Assembly: GCF_003854895.1 (NCBI RefSeq)
Contig: NZ_CP033966.1
Location: 1,488,001 to 1,552,000 of the forward strand
Direction: 5' to 3'
Origin: Pigmentiphaga sp. H8
GTDB taxonomy: Bacteria > Pseudomonadota > Gammaproteobacteria > Burkholderiales > Burkholderiaceae_B
DNA: 64,000 nucleotides
Below are positions 24,252 to 32,254 of the stretch, one piece after another (position 1 is the first letter of the stretch; every line of letters begins with the position of its first letter). The notes under the pieces are model-generated. The model made no database searches. It was not told the DNA's origin and saw only the letters and a program-made list of their open reading frames with translations. The translations under genes were made by a program, and so were the position numbers.

Positions 24252-25283
24252 CTAGTGGGCGACCCGCACCACCAGCTTGCCGAAATTGCGCCCGTCCAGC
24301 AGGCCCATGAAGGCGGCGGGGGCGTTTTCCAGACCCTCCACCACGTCTTCCCGGTACTTGATGCGCCCGTCGGCGATCCAGGCCGCCATCTGGCGCGAGA
24401 ACTCCCGGTAGAGCGGGCCGTACCAGTCGGAAACGATGAAACCCTGGATGCGCAGGCTCTTGGTCAGCGCCAGGCGCATCAGCATGGGCAGGCGGTCGGG
24501 GGCTTCCACGCCCGGCACGGCGTTGTATTGCGAGATCAGGCCGCACAGCGGGATGCGGGCATGGCGGTTGAGCAGCGGCAGCACGGCATCGAACACGGCG
24601 CCGCCCACGCTCTCGAAATAGACGTCGATGCCGTTGGGGCTGGCCGCCGCCAGCCGCTGGGCCAGGTTGGCCGCTCGATGGTCCACGCAGGCGTCGAAGC
24701 CCAGTTCGCGGATGGCATGGTCGCACTTGTCCGGTCCGCCGGCGATGCCCACCACGCGGCAGCCGTGCAGCCGAGCGAGCTGCCCCACGACCGACCCGAC
24801 GGCCCCGGTCGCGGCGGCGACGGCCACCGTTTCGCCCGCCTTGGGCGTGCCGATCTGCATCAGGCCCACGTAGGCGGTGAAGCCGGGCATGCCCAGCACG
24901 CCCAGGGACCAGGATGGGTGGGCGAGGTCCGGCGGCAGGCGGGTGAGCCCCTTGCCGGACGATAGCGCGTAGTCCTGCCAGCCGCTGGCGGCCAGGACCA
25001 GGTCGCCGGCGGCGAAGTCCGGATGGCGCGATTCGGCCACGCGGCACACCGTGCCGCCCAGCATGACGTCGCCGACCTCCAGCGGCTTCGCATACGAGGC
25101 GGCGTCGCTCATGCGGCCGCGCATGTAGGGGTCGAGCGACAGGTAAAGCGTGCGCAGCAGCACCTGGCCGTCCGCCGGACTGGGCACGGGCTGGGTGTCC
25201 AGGCGGAAATCCTCGGGCGCCGGCGTCCCGGCGGGGCGCCTGGCCATGACGATGCGGCGATTCATGGGCGCGGACGGGGGCAT
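24252..25283 (-). CDS. NADP-dependent medium-chain oxidoreductase (CurA/leukotriene-B4 dehydrogenase type)
   Basis: A 343-residue zinc-independent MDR enzyme. It opens with NRRIVMARRPAGTP and LSLDPYMRGRMSD, typical of the 2-alkenal/curcumin reductase group, and carries the dinucleotide site AAATGAVGSVVGQLAR around residue 150-165, then FESVGG and GLISQYN. Expected to reduce the double bond of alpha,beta-unsaturated carbonyls with NADPH. The ATG at 25283 is chosen for its AGGAG 6 bases upstream; an earlier in-frame start at 25340 has none. Confidence 0.9.
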   Translation of the reverse strand: MPPSAPMNRRIVMARRPAGTPAPEDFRLDTQPVPSPADGQVLLRTLYLSLDPYMRGRMSDAASYAKPLEVGDVMLGGTVCRVAESRHPDFAAGDLVLAASGWQDYALSSGKGLTRLPPDLAHPSWSLGVLGMPGFTAYVGLMQIGTPKAGETVAVAAATGAVGSVVGQLARLHGCRVVGIAGGPDKCDHAIRELGFDACVDHRAANLAQRLAAASPNGIDVYFESVGGAVFDAVLPLLNRHARIPLCGLISQYNAVPGVEAPDRLPMLMRLALTKSLRIQGFIVSDWYGPLYREFSRQMAAWIADGRIKYREDVVEGLENAPAAFMGLLDGRNFGKLVVRVAH

Positions 25284-25382
25284 CTCGTTCTCCTGGCGGT
25301 CGTGGTCGGGCACGTCTCGTGCTGATCGGTGAAGGTCCACCGCTGGGTGGATCGGATCAACGATAAGCCGTCCGGAGCATTT

Positions 25383-25589
25383 ATGAAACCTTCGTCCAGC
25401 AAGCCATCCGGGCCGGTCGCCCGGCCCGCCCGAAAACCGGAGCCGCAGGCTACGGAGACCGATCTCAAGCGCGAGCAGATGGCCCGGCAGAACGACCGGA
25501 ACACCTCCGCCGACGACCTGGGCCGCGCGCCCCGGTCGAACAAGCTGTCGGGCAGCGGCATCGACGTCGCGGGGCCCGGCGGGAAATAG
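25383..25589 (+). CDS. Small hydrophilic protein, unknown function
   Basis: A 68-residue reading frame rich in Lys, Arg, Ser, Pro and Gly, with no hydrophobic segment and probably disordered at both ends (KPSSSKPSGPVARPARKPEP, then SGSGIDVAGPGGK). A GGAG site lies 6-9 bases before the ATG. It is transcribed divergently from the oxidoreductase and converges on the exonuclease gene 12 bp away. I do not recognise a family. Composition and ribosome site favour a real gene, but this is not certain. Confidence 0.55.
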   Translation: MKPSSSKPSGPVARPARKPEPQATETDLKREQMARQNDRNTSADDLGRAPRSNKLSGSGIDVAGPGGK

Positions 25590-25601
25590 CCGGGCGCACC
25601 T

Positions 25602-26714
25602 TCAGGGAGCGCGGCCGCGGTCCAGTTTCAGCAGCGGGACCTGCGCCAACCGATCGCGCAGGATGCGGTGGACCTCATGGTCGTATTCGGCGCGGCCGCC
25701 GTCGAGCAGGTCGTACAAGGCCTGGTCGTCGGTCGCGCTGCCCAGGAACTGCCAGCGTTCGACGACGTGGATGACGCGGGCCTCGCGTATCCCCACCGGG
25801 CCCTCGTAGGGCCAGTGCGTGTCGCCGGCCAGGGCCGGCGAACGCGCGCGCCGGTTGTGCAGCGGCGCCAGGGTCCGCAGCAGCCGGTTCTCGTGCAGCA
25901 GGGCGCCGATCGCGCCGCCCGTCTCCAGCCACTCGATGTTCCGCACCTGTTCGGCCAGGCGCCGCGCCTTGGCCGATTTCCAGCCGCCGGGCTGGAAGTG
26001 GGACAGCACCTTGTCGCGCAGCCTGGCGGCCCGGCCGACATACAGCGCCTGCTTGTTCACGTCACGCAAGACATAGACGCCAGGGGTATCGGGCAGCAGG
26101 CGGGGCAGCGCCGGATCCAGATACTCGGGCCAGGGCACGCGCCCGGCCAGCGCGTCGACGAGTTCGCTTATCCGCCCGGCCGGAAACTCGCGGTGGATGT
26201 CGCGCCAGAAGTGCCACAGCAGGCGCGCGTCGTCCAGCGCGCGGTGGCGGGCGTGCACCTGCAGGCCGTGGCGGGCGATGACCGCATCCAGGCTGTGGCT
26301 GCGGTACTGCGGATAGAGCTTGCGCGACAGGCGGACGGTGCACAGGACGTCGGGCCGGAAGGGCCGCTCCAGGCGGTCGAATTCCTCGCGCAGGAAGCCG
26401 TGGTCGAAGCGCGCGTTGTGGGCGATGAACAGGTAGCCGTCCAGGCGCCGGGCGATGTCGTCGGCCAGGGCCTCGAACGGCGGGGCGCCGGCCACCATCG
26501 CATCCGTGATGCCGGTCAACGACTGGATGGCGGGAGGGATGGGGCGGCCGGGGTGGACCAGGCTGCTCCATTCGCGCATGCCGTCGGCATCCACCTGGAC
26601 GATGCCGATCTCGGTGATGCGGTCGCTGCGCGGCGTCGTGCCCGTGGTTTCCAGGTCGACGAAGGCCAGGCGGGGAGGATGCATGGGAACGGGTGAGGAA
26701 GAAGCAGCCTCCAT
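25602..26714 (-). CDS. DEDDh 3'-5' exonuclease fused to a GIY-YIG nuclease-like domain
   Basis: A 370-residue two-domain protein. Residues about 14-180 form a DnaQ/epsilon-like exonuclease: FVDLETTG (Exo I), HNARFDHGFL (Exo II) and HRALDDARLLW (Exo IIIepsilon, with H and D). Residues about 210-290 resemble the UvrC/Cho GIY-YIG domain: PGVYVLRDVNKQALYVGRAARLRDKVLSHF and later GALLHENRLL. In this group the fused protein (DnaQ-UvrC/Cho type) is thought to act in nucleotide excision or single-strand processing. The start at 26714 is provisional; an ATG at 26684 also fits. It is divergent from the acyl-CoA dehydrogenase gene. Confidence 0.88.
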   Translation of the reverse strand: MEAASSSPVPMHPPRLAFVDLETTGTTPRSDRITEIGIVQVDADGMREWSSLVHPGRPIPPAIQSLTGITDAMVAGAPPFEALADDIARRLDGYLFIAHNARFDHGFLREEFDRLERPFRPDVLCTVRLSRKLYPQYRSHSLDAVIARHGLQVHARHRALDDARLLWHFWRDIHREFPAGRISELVDALAGRVPWPEYLDPALPRLLPDTPGVYVLRDVNKQALYVGRAARLRDKVLSHFQPGGWKSAKARRLAEQVRNIEWLETGGAIGALLHENRLLRTLAPLHNRRARSPALAGDTHWPYEGPVGIREARVIHVVERWQFLGSATDDQALYDLLDGGRAEYDHEVHRILRDRLAQVPLLKLDRGRAP

Positions 26715-26810
26715 TTAACCAGACCATGCCCGTCAGGCCGCGCGCGGCCCTGGTCCCGTCTCCCGGCCGGCTTACTATATGAGGTAGATAGTCGACAAGG
26801 AGACTCCCCG

Positions 26811-29042
26811 ATGGCCGCATCCTCATGGCGCCGCGAATGGCTGTCCAAGCCTTTGTTCCGCTGGGCCGCGAAGGCGCTGCCGACCATGTCGGACACCGAG
26901 CGCGAGGCGATCGAGGCGGGGGACGTGTGGTGGGATGCCGACCTGTTCACCGGCAATCCCGAGTGGCGCCGTCTGCTGGACATGCCCCCGGCCAGGCTCA
27001 GCGATGAAGAGCGTGCCTTCCTGGACGGGCCGGTGGCCGAGCTGTGCGCCATGGTCGACGACTGGCGGGTCAACTGGGAACTGCACGATCTGCCTCCCGA
27101 CATCTGGGCCTTCCTGAAGGCGCGCAAGTTCTTCGGCATGATCATTCCGCGCAAGTACGGCGGACTGGGGTTCTCGGCCTACGCGCATTCCGAGGTCGTG
27201 CGGCGGATCTCGACCCGGTCGCTGACCGCGGCGGTCACGGTCATGGTGCCCAACTCCCTGGGCCCGGGCGAGTTGCTGCTGCATTTCGGCACCGACGCCC
27301 AGCGCGAGCGCTGGCTGCCGCGGCTGGCGGATGGCCGCGACATTCCGTGCTTCGGGCTGACCAGCCCCGAGGCGGGATCGGACGCCGCTTCCATGGTGGA
27401 CCATGGCGTGGTCTGCAAGGGGACGTGGCAGGGGCGCGAGGTGCTGGGCATGCGGCTGACCTGGCACAAGCGCTACATCACCCTGGGGCCGGTCGCGACC
27501 GTGCTCGGGCTGGCCTTCAAGCTGCGCGACCCCGATCGGCTGCTGGGAGACCGCGAGGACATCGGCATCACCGTCGCGCTGGTGCCCACCGACACGCCGG
27601 GGGTGGAGATCGGCCGGCGCCACCTGCCGTCGATGCAGGTGTTCCAGAACGGCCCCAACCAGGGCAAGGACGTGTTCATCCCGATGGAGTCCGTCATCGG
27701 CGGCGCCGAGCGGGTGGGGCAGGGCTGGCAGATGCTGATGACGGCGCTGGCGGCGGGACGGGGCATTTCCCTGCCTTCGCTGGCGGCGGCCTCGTGCGTG
27801 TTCTCGGCGCACACCAGCGGCGCCTATGCGCGGGTGCGCCAGCAGTTCGGCATTCCGATCGGCAAGTTCGAGGGCGTGCAGGAAAAGCTCGGCCGCCTGG
27901 CGGCGCTGGCCTATCAGGTGGATGCCGCGCGCCGCCTGACCTGCGCCGCGCTGGACGCGGGCCACAAGCCCGCCGTGATCTCGGCCATCATGAAATACCA
28001 CGCCACCGAGCGCATGCGCATCGCGGTGAACGACGCGATGGACATCCACGCGGGCAAGGCGGTGATCGACGGCCCGCGCAACTACCTGTCCAACGTCTAC
28101 CGCGCCATTCCCATCGGCATCACGGTCGAAGGCGCCAATATCCTGACCCGGTGCCTGATCGTCTTCGGCCAGGGGGCCATCCGGGCGCATCCGTTCCTGA
28201 TGCGCGAGATGGCGGCGCTGGCCGACAGCGATCCGGCGCGCGGCCTGGAGGAATTCGACCGCACCTTCTGGCGCCATGCCGGCCATTCGGTGGCCAACGC
28301 ACTGCGCGCCTTCGGCCGGGCCTGGACCGGCGGCCGGTTCGCGCCGGCGCCGCGCTCGGCCGGTCCGGTGGCCCCGTACTACCGCGCGCTGGGCCGCTAT
28401 GCCTCGGCGTTCGCGCTGGTGGCCGACGTCACGCTGGCGACGCTGGGCGGAGCGCTCAAGCGCAAGGAGATGCTGTCGGCGCGGCTGGGAGACATCCTGG
28501 CCGAACTGTACCTGCTGTCCGCCGTCCTCAAGCGCTGGCACGACGAAGGGCGGCAACCCGACGACCTGCCGCTGGTGCAGTGGTGCATGGAAAGCGGCCT
28601 GGCCGCCATCGAGGCGAGCCTGGACGCGGTGCTGGCCAACCTGCCCGCGCGGGCGGCCGCGGGGCTGCTGCGGGTGGTCTGCCTGCCCCGCGGCGTGCGC
28701 CGGCGCGGTCCGGCCGACGCGGTGACCCTGGCCTGCGCCGAGCGGCTGCTGGAGCCGTCGCCCGCGCGCGACCGCCTGTTGCCGGGCCTTGCCCGTCCGC
28801 GTCCGGGCGAGGCGCTGGACCGGCTGGCGCAGGCCTTCGAGTTGGCAGCGCGGGCCGCTCCGGTCCTGGATGGCCTGCGCCACGCCGGCATCCGCGACTG
28901 GCGCGAAGGCGTGCGTGCCGGCAAGGTGGATGCGGCCCAGGCTTCGATGTTCGAAGACCTGGAGCGCGCCGTCGCCGACGTCGTCGAGGTGGACAGTTTC
29001 GACCCTGCGGAACTGACCGGAAAGCGCGTAGCGCAAGGCTGA
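26811..29042 (+). CDS. fadE: Long acyl-CoA dehydrogenase (FadE type)
   Basis: A 743-residue flavoprotein of the large FadE class, about twice the length of ordinary acyl-CoA dehydrogenases. The core has IIPRKYGGLGFSAYAHSEVV (substrate/FAD domain start), CFGLTSPEAGSDAASM (FAD contact) and the helical C-terminal domain with QQFGIPIGKFEGVQEKLGR. The extra 250-300 C-terminal residues, including FAPAPRSAGPVAPYYRALGR, match the DUF1974 extension of FadE. It catalyses the first oxidation step of fatty acyl-CoA beta-oxidation. GGAGA lies 7 bases before the ATG. No other fatty-acid genes are nearby. Confidence 0.93.
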   Translation: MAASSWRREWLSKPLFRWAAKALPTMSDTEREAIEAGDVWWDADLFTGNPEWRRLLDMPPARLSDEERAFLDGPVAELCAMVDDWRVNWELHDLPPDIWAFLKARKFFGMIIPRKYGGLGFSAYAHSEVVRRISTRSLTAAVTVMVPNSLGPGELLLHFGTDAQRERWLPRLADGRDIPCFGLTSPEAGSDAASMVDHGVVCKGTWQGREVLGMRLTWHKRYITLGPVATVLGLAFKLRDPDRLLGDREDIGITVALVPTDTPGVEIGRRHLPSMQVFQNGPNQGKDVFIPMESVIGGAERVGQGWQMLMTALAAGRGISLPSLAAASCVFSAHTSGAYARVRQQFGIPIGKFEGVQEKLGRLAALAYQVDAARRLTCAALDAGHKPAVISAIMKYHATERMRIAVNDAMDIHAGKAVIDGPRNYLSNVYRAIPIGITVEGANILTRCLIVFGQGAIRAHPFLMREMAALADSDPARGLEEFDRTFWRHAGHSVANALRAFGRAWTGGRFAPAPRSAGPVAPYYRALGRYASAFALVADVTLATLGGALKRKEMLSARLGDILAELYLLSAVLKRWHDEGRQPDDLPLVQWCMESGLAAIEASLDAVLANLPARAAAGLLRVVCLPRGVRRRGPADAVTLACAERLLEPSPARDRLLPGLARPRPGEALDRLAQAFELAARAAPVLDGLRHAGIRDWREGVRAGKVDAAQASMFEDLERAVADVVEVDSFDPAELTGKRVAQG

Positions 29043-29138
29043 ACGCCGGTTTTGCATGTTTCAGCGGGATGTCAGCGGAATCGACGCGGATAAGGGTAAT
29101 TTCGGAGCCGTTGACATCGAAATCCAGGGGCCACAGGG

Positions 29139-29167
29139 TTGACATGCCCGGTCCTTCTGACTAGAAT
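29139..29167 (+). promoter_or_regulatory. Sigma-70 promoter of the ectR-ectABCD operon
   Basis: TTGACA (29139-29144), 17 bases, TAGAAT (29162-29167): a near-consensus promoter whose -10 overlaps the left arm of the inverted repeat at 29165-29186. It is the only clear promoter seen before ectA, so ectR and ectABCD are probably one transcript. Confidence 0.8.
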
Positions 29168-29186
29168 GATTTGAGTTGAAATCATT
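29165..29186. promoter_or_regulatory. Operator-like inverted repeat overlapping the ect promoter
   Basis: AATGATTT (29165-29172), six bases, AAATCATT (29179-29186): perfect 8-bp arms over the -10 and transcription start. EctR1 regulators of ectoine operons are known to bind pseudo-palindromes at this promoter position, so this is the likely EctR site. Confidence 0.7.
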
Positions 29187-29246
29187 GCTCTACATTGATT
29201 TGTGGGCAGTGATTTTTTTTCACTACGCACTTTTGATTTCCTGGAC

Positions 29247-29774
29247 ATGGACCACATCGGCTCGGCTGCGGATACGGGCGTCAACTACAACCTGCGCATC
29301 CTGCGGGCCTTGCGCCGCATCACGCGCAACATCGCGCTGCATTCCAAGCAGCTGGCAGCCTGCAGCCACATCACCGCGCCGCAACTGGTCTGTCTCCTGG
29401 CCGTAATCGAGTCGGGGCCGCTCACGGCCACCGCCATCAGCCGTGAAATCTCGGTCAGTCCGAGCACGGTCGTCGGCATCCTCGACCGGCTGGAGGAAAA
29501 GGGCTGGGTCAAGCGGGAACGCAGCCGGGAAGACCGCCGGACGGTCCTGGTATCGGCCACCGATGCCGGCCGCGAGGTGGCCAGCCAGGCGCCTTCGCCG
29601 CTGCAGAAAACGCTGGCCGACGCCCTGGGCGCGCTGCCGGAACTGGAACAGGCCACGATCACGCTCTCGCTCGAGCGCATCGTCAGCCTGATGGAAAGCC
29701 CGGGCTCGGACACCTCGCCCATCCTGGACATCAATGCATCGGACACGTCTCCGGAGTCAGGCCTGGCGGTTTGA
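29247..29774 (+). CDS. ectR: MarR family regulator of the ectoine operon (EctR-type)
   Basis: A 175-residue MarR-type winged-helix protein: ITAPQLVCLLAVIESGPLTA, then ISREISVSPSTVVGILDRLEEKGWVKRERSREDRR, the recognition helix and wing. It stands directly upstream of ectABCD in the same direction, the usual place of EctR, an osmotically responsive repressor of ectoine synthesis. I chose ATG 29247 (MDHIGSAADTGVNYNLR), where the conserved family sequence starts; a GTG at 29202 would add 15 residues but neither has a strong ribosome site. It ends 67 bp before the CTG start of ectA. Confidence 0.88.
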   Translation: MDHIGSAADTGVNYNLRILRALRRITRNIALHSKQLAACSHITAPQLVCLLAVIESGPLTATAISREISVSPSTVVGILDRLEEKGWVKRERSREDRRTVLVSATDAGREVASQAPSPLQKTLADALGALPELEQATITLSLERIVSLMESPGSDTSPILDINASDTSPESGLAV

Positions 29775-29827
29775 TCCCGGAGCCATCAACACAGTGCGTC
29801 GCCGCAGGGCGGCGGCGTACGAAACAT

Positions 29828-29833
29828 AGGAGG
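29828..29833 (+). promoter_or_regulatory. Ribosome binding site that fixes the ectA start at CTG
   Basis: A perfect AGGAGG, 8 bases before CTG 29842-29844. The ectA frame has a TAG stop at 29827-29829 overlapping this site, so translation must begin between here and the first conserved residues. No ATG, GTG or TTG exists in frame in that interval; CTG is the only near-cognate codon at a proper distance. Confidence 0.75.
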
Positions 29834-29841
29834 GTCGGAGT

Positions 29842-30375
29842 CTGAAAGCGATCGACGATACGCTCATCCAACCCGCGGTCTTCAATCCGGCACTGGAGAA
29901 TTTCGATCTCCGGCCCCCTGAAATCGAAGATGCCGCGGACATCCAGCGACTCATACAGGAATCGCCGCCGCTGGATGTCAATTCCACCTACGCCTACCTT
30001 CTTCTGTGCCGGCACTTTCGCGATACCTGCGTAGTGGCCACCCGGCAAGGGCAATTGGCAGGGTTTGTTTCTGCCTACCTCCCGCCCAAGCAATCCAACG
30101 TGTTGTTCGTCTGGCAGGTTGCGGTCCATCCCATGGCACGCGGCCACCGCCTGGGCCAACGCATGCTCGAGCACCTGCTGGCCAGGTCGCTGCCACAGCC
30201 CGTACACAGCATCGAAACCACCGTATCTCCATCCAATCAGCCGTCGCGGCGCATGTTCGCGGCGCTGGCGCAGGATCGCGGCGCCCAGTGCGTGGAGCAG
30301 CCCATGTTTCCGCCCGAACTGTTCGGCCAGGCCGAGCACGAGGACGAACGGCTGCTGCGCATCGGCCCGTTCTAG
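29842..30375 (+). CDS. ectA: L-2,4-diaminobutyrate acetyltransferase, probable CTG start
   Basis: EctA acetylates L-2,4-diaminobutyrate on its gamma-nitrogen, the second step of ectoine synthesis. The 177-residue frame shows the whole GNAT protein: FDLRPPEIEDAADIQRLI near the N-terminus, PPLDVNSTYAYLLLCRHFRD (substrate region), VWQVAVHPMARGHRLGQRM (acetyl-CoA site) and ETTVSPSNQPSRRMFAALA. The first ordinary start codon in frame is GTG 30034, which would delete 64 conserved residues, so it is not the true start. CTG 29842 behind AGGAGG gives the usual EctA length. Near-cognate initiation is rare and may limit expression; a sequencing error is the alternative. Confidence 0.9.
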   Translation: MKAIDDTLIQPAVFNPALENFDLRPPEIEDAADIQRLIQESPPLDVNSTYAYLLLCRHFRDTCVVATRQGQLAGFVSAYLPPKQSNVLFVWQVAVHPMARGHRLGQRMLEHLLARSLPQPVHSIETTVSPSNQPSRRMFAALAQDRGAQCVEQPMFPPELFGQAEHEDERLLRIGPF

Positions 30376-30469
30376 GTAAAGGCCGGATGCCCCTCGTATC
30401 CGTCCCGGTTCGTCCGGGTCCGCCTATACGTCTTTCACGCTTCTAGAAGCAAAACAGGAGGGAAAAACC

Positions 30470-31789
30470 ATGGATCTCAAGATCTTCGACCGCCTCGAAT
30501 CGGAAGTCCGCGGCTACATACGCTCGTTTCCGGTCGTTTTCAGCAAGGCCAAGGGCTCGTTGCTGTTCGACGAAGAGGGCAGGCAGTACATCGACCTGTT
30601 TGCCGGCGCCGGCACGCTGAACTACGGCCACAACAATCCCGTGCTGAAACAGCCTCTGCTGGACTATGTCCAGGCGGACGGCGTGGTGCACGGCCTGGAC
30701 ATGGCCACGTCTGCCAAGAAGGATTTCCTGGAAGCGTTCGAGCGGCTGATCCTGAAGCCGCGCGGCATGAAGTACACGCTGCAGTTCACCGGCCCGACCG
30801 GCACCAATGCCGTGGAAGCCGCGCTCAAGCTGGCCCGCCGCGTCAAGCAGCGCCCGAACATCGTCTCCTTCACCCACGGTTTCCACGGCGTGAGCGCCGG
30901 GTCGCTGTCGGCCACGGCCAACGCCAAGTACCGCGAAGCCGCCGGCGTGAGCCTGGGCAACACCACCTTCATCCCGTACGACGGCTACTTCGGTCCGGAC
31001 GTGGATACCATGGCGTACTTCGAGCGCATGCTGGAAGACCGCAGCAGCGGCATGGACACCCCGGCCGCGGTGATCGTCGAAACCGTGCAGGGCGAGGGCG
31101 GCGTGAACGTGGCCACGCTGCGCTGGCTGCAGGAGCTGCAACGCCTGTGCCGCCGCCACGACATGCTGCTCATCGTCGACGACATCCAGGTCGGCTGCGG
31201 CCGCACCGGTACCTTCTTCAGCTTCGAGTCGGCCGGCATCCAGCCGGACATCGTCACGCTGTCGAAGTCCCTGAGCGGCTTCGGCCTGCCCATGGCCATG
31301 GTGCTGATCAAGCCCGAGCTGGACATCTGGAAGCCGGGCGAACACAACGGCACCTTCCGCGGCAACAACCTGGCCTTCGTGACCGCGCAGCAGGCGCTGG
31401 AGCACTACTGGAGCGACGGCGCCTTCACCCGCGAGATCCAGGCCAAGGAGACGCTGGTGCGCGACTGGCTGGAGAACATGGTCCACAGCCACCCCGAGGC
31501 GGACCTGTCGGTGCGCGGCCGCGGCCTGATCCAGGGCCTGGTCAGCGGCGTACCGGGACTGGCCAACAAGATCGCGGCCCAGGCGTTCAAGGGCGGAGTG
31601 GTCATCGAGACCTCCGGCGCGAACGACGAAGTGCTCAAGCTGCTGCCCGCGCTGACCATCGAGGAAGGCCAGCTCCGGCAGGCGCTGGAAGTGCTGGACC
31701 GCGCGGTGGCCGAGGTCGTGGCCGCCGAGCAACTGGCCCAGAAGCAATCGAATGCCCGTGTATTGAAATTTGGAGGAAAGGGACGATGA
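30470..31789 (+). CDS. ectB: Diaminobutyrate--2-oxoglutarate transaminase
   Basis: A 439-residue class III PLP aminotransferase that converts aspartate-4-semialdehyde to L-2,4-diaminobutyrate with glutamate as donor, the first ectoine step. The PLP lysine is K266 in TLSKSLSGFGLP; FTGPTGTNAVEAALKLAR and VETVQGEGGVNVATLRWL are typical EctB motifs. AGGAGG lies 8 bases before the ATG. 94 bp separate it from ectA, and its stop overlaps the ectC start (ATGA). No ask_ect aspartokinase is in the cluster. Confidence 0.97.
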   Translation: MDLKIFDRLESEVRGYIRSFPVVFSKAKGSLLFDEEGRQYIDLFAGAGTLNYGHNNPVLKQPLLDYVQADGVVHGLDMATSAKKDFLEAFERLILKPRGMKYTLQFTGPTGTNAVEAALKLARRVKQRPNIVSFTHGFHGVSAGSLSATANAKYREAAGVSLGNTTFIPYDGYFGPDVDTMAYFERMLEDRSSGMDTPAAVIVETVQGEGGVNVATLRWLQELQRLCRRHDMLLIVDDIQVGCGRTGTFFSFESAGIQPDIVTLSKSLSGFGLPMAMVLIKPELDIWKPGEHNGTFRGNNLAFVTAQQALEHYWSDGAFTREIQAKETLVRDWLENMVHSHPEADLSVRGRGLIQGLVSGVPGLANKIAAQAFKGGVVIETSGANDEVLKLLPALTIEEGQLRQALEVLDRAVAEVVAAEQLAQKQSNARVLKFGGKGR

Positions 31790-32184
31790 TCGTACGCGAC
31801 ATCAAGGACATCGTAGGCACCGAGAACGAAGTGTCCACGCCGACCTGGACCAGCCGCCGCGTGCTGCTGAAGAAAGACGGCATGGGATTCTCGTTCCACG
31901 AGACCATCATCCATCCCGGCACCGAGACCCATATCTGGTACAAGAACCACGTGGAAGCCGTCTGGTGCATCGAGGGCGACGGCGAGATCGAGACCGTCGC
32001 CGACGGCAAGGTCTACAAGCTCGGTCCGGGCGTGGTCTACGCGCTCAACGAGAACGACGAGCATTACCTGCGTGGCGGCAAGGAGCCGCTGCGCGTCATC
32101 TGCGTCTTCAATCCGCCGCTGACCGGCCAGGAAGTGCACGACGCCGAGGGCGTCTACCCCCTGGACGAAGCGAAGGTCGCCTGA
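31786..32184 (+). CDS. ectC: L-ectoine synthase
   Basis: A 132-residue single-domain cupin that cyclises N-gamma-acetyl-diaminobutyrate to ectoine. MIVRDIKDIVGTENEVSTPT is the conserved N-terminus; HETIIHPGTETHIWYKNHVE and YALNENDEHYLR carry metal and substrate residues of the EctC cupin barrel. Length matches the family. The ATG overlaps the ectB TGA by four bases (ATGA), with GGAGG upstream, so translation is coupled. Confidence 0.97.
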   Translation: MIVRDIKDIVGTENEVSTPTWTSRRVLLKKDGMGFSFHETIIHPGTETHIWYKNHVEAVWCIEGDGEIETVADGKVYKLGPGVVYALNENDEHYLRGGKEPLRVICVFNPPLTGQEVHDAEGVYPLDEAKVA

Positions 32185-32254
32185 CGGCCAGGCCGCGGCA
32201 AGGGCCGCGCCCGCCGGCGGGCGGGGCGGCCTCCCATGAGAAAGGAGGGCAACC

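Noticed and set aside
29208..29224. AGTGA-T7-TCACT repeat in the ectR leader
   Set aside because: Only 5-bp arms around a T-run; the repeat at 29165-29186 is the better operator.
30034..30375. Short 113-residue ectA starting at GTG
   Set aside because: The conserved EctA sequence continues 64 residues upstream to a CTG with perfect AGGAGG, so this start would give a protein without its substrate-binding half.
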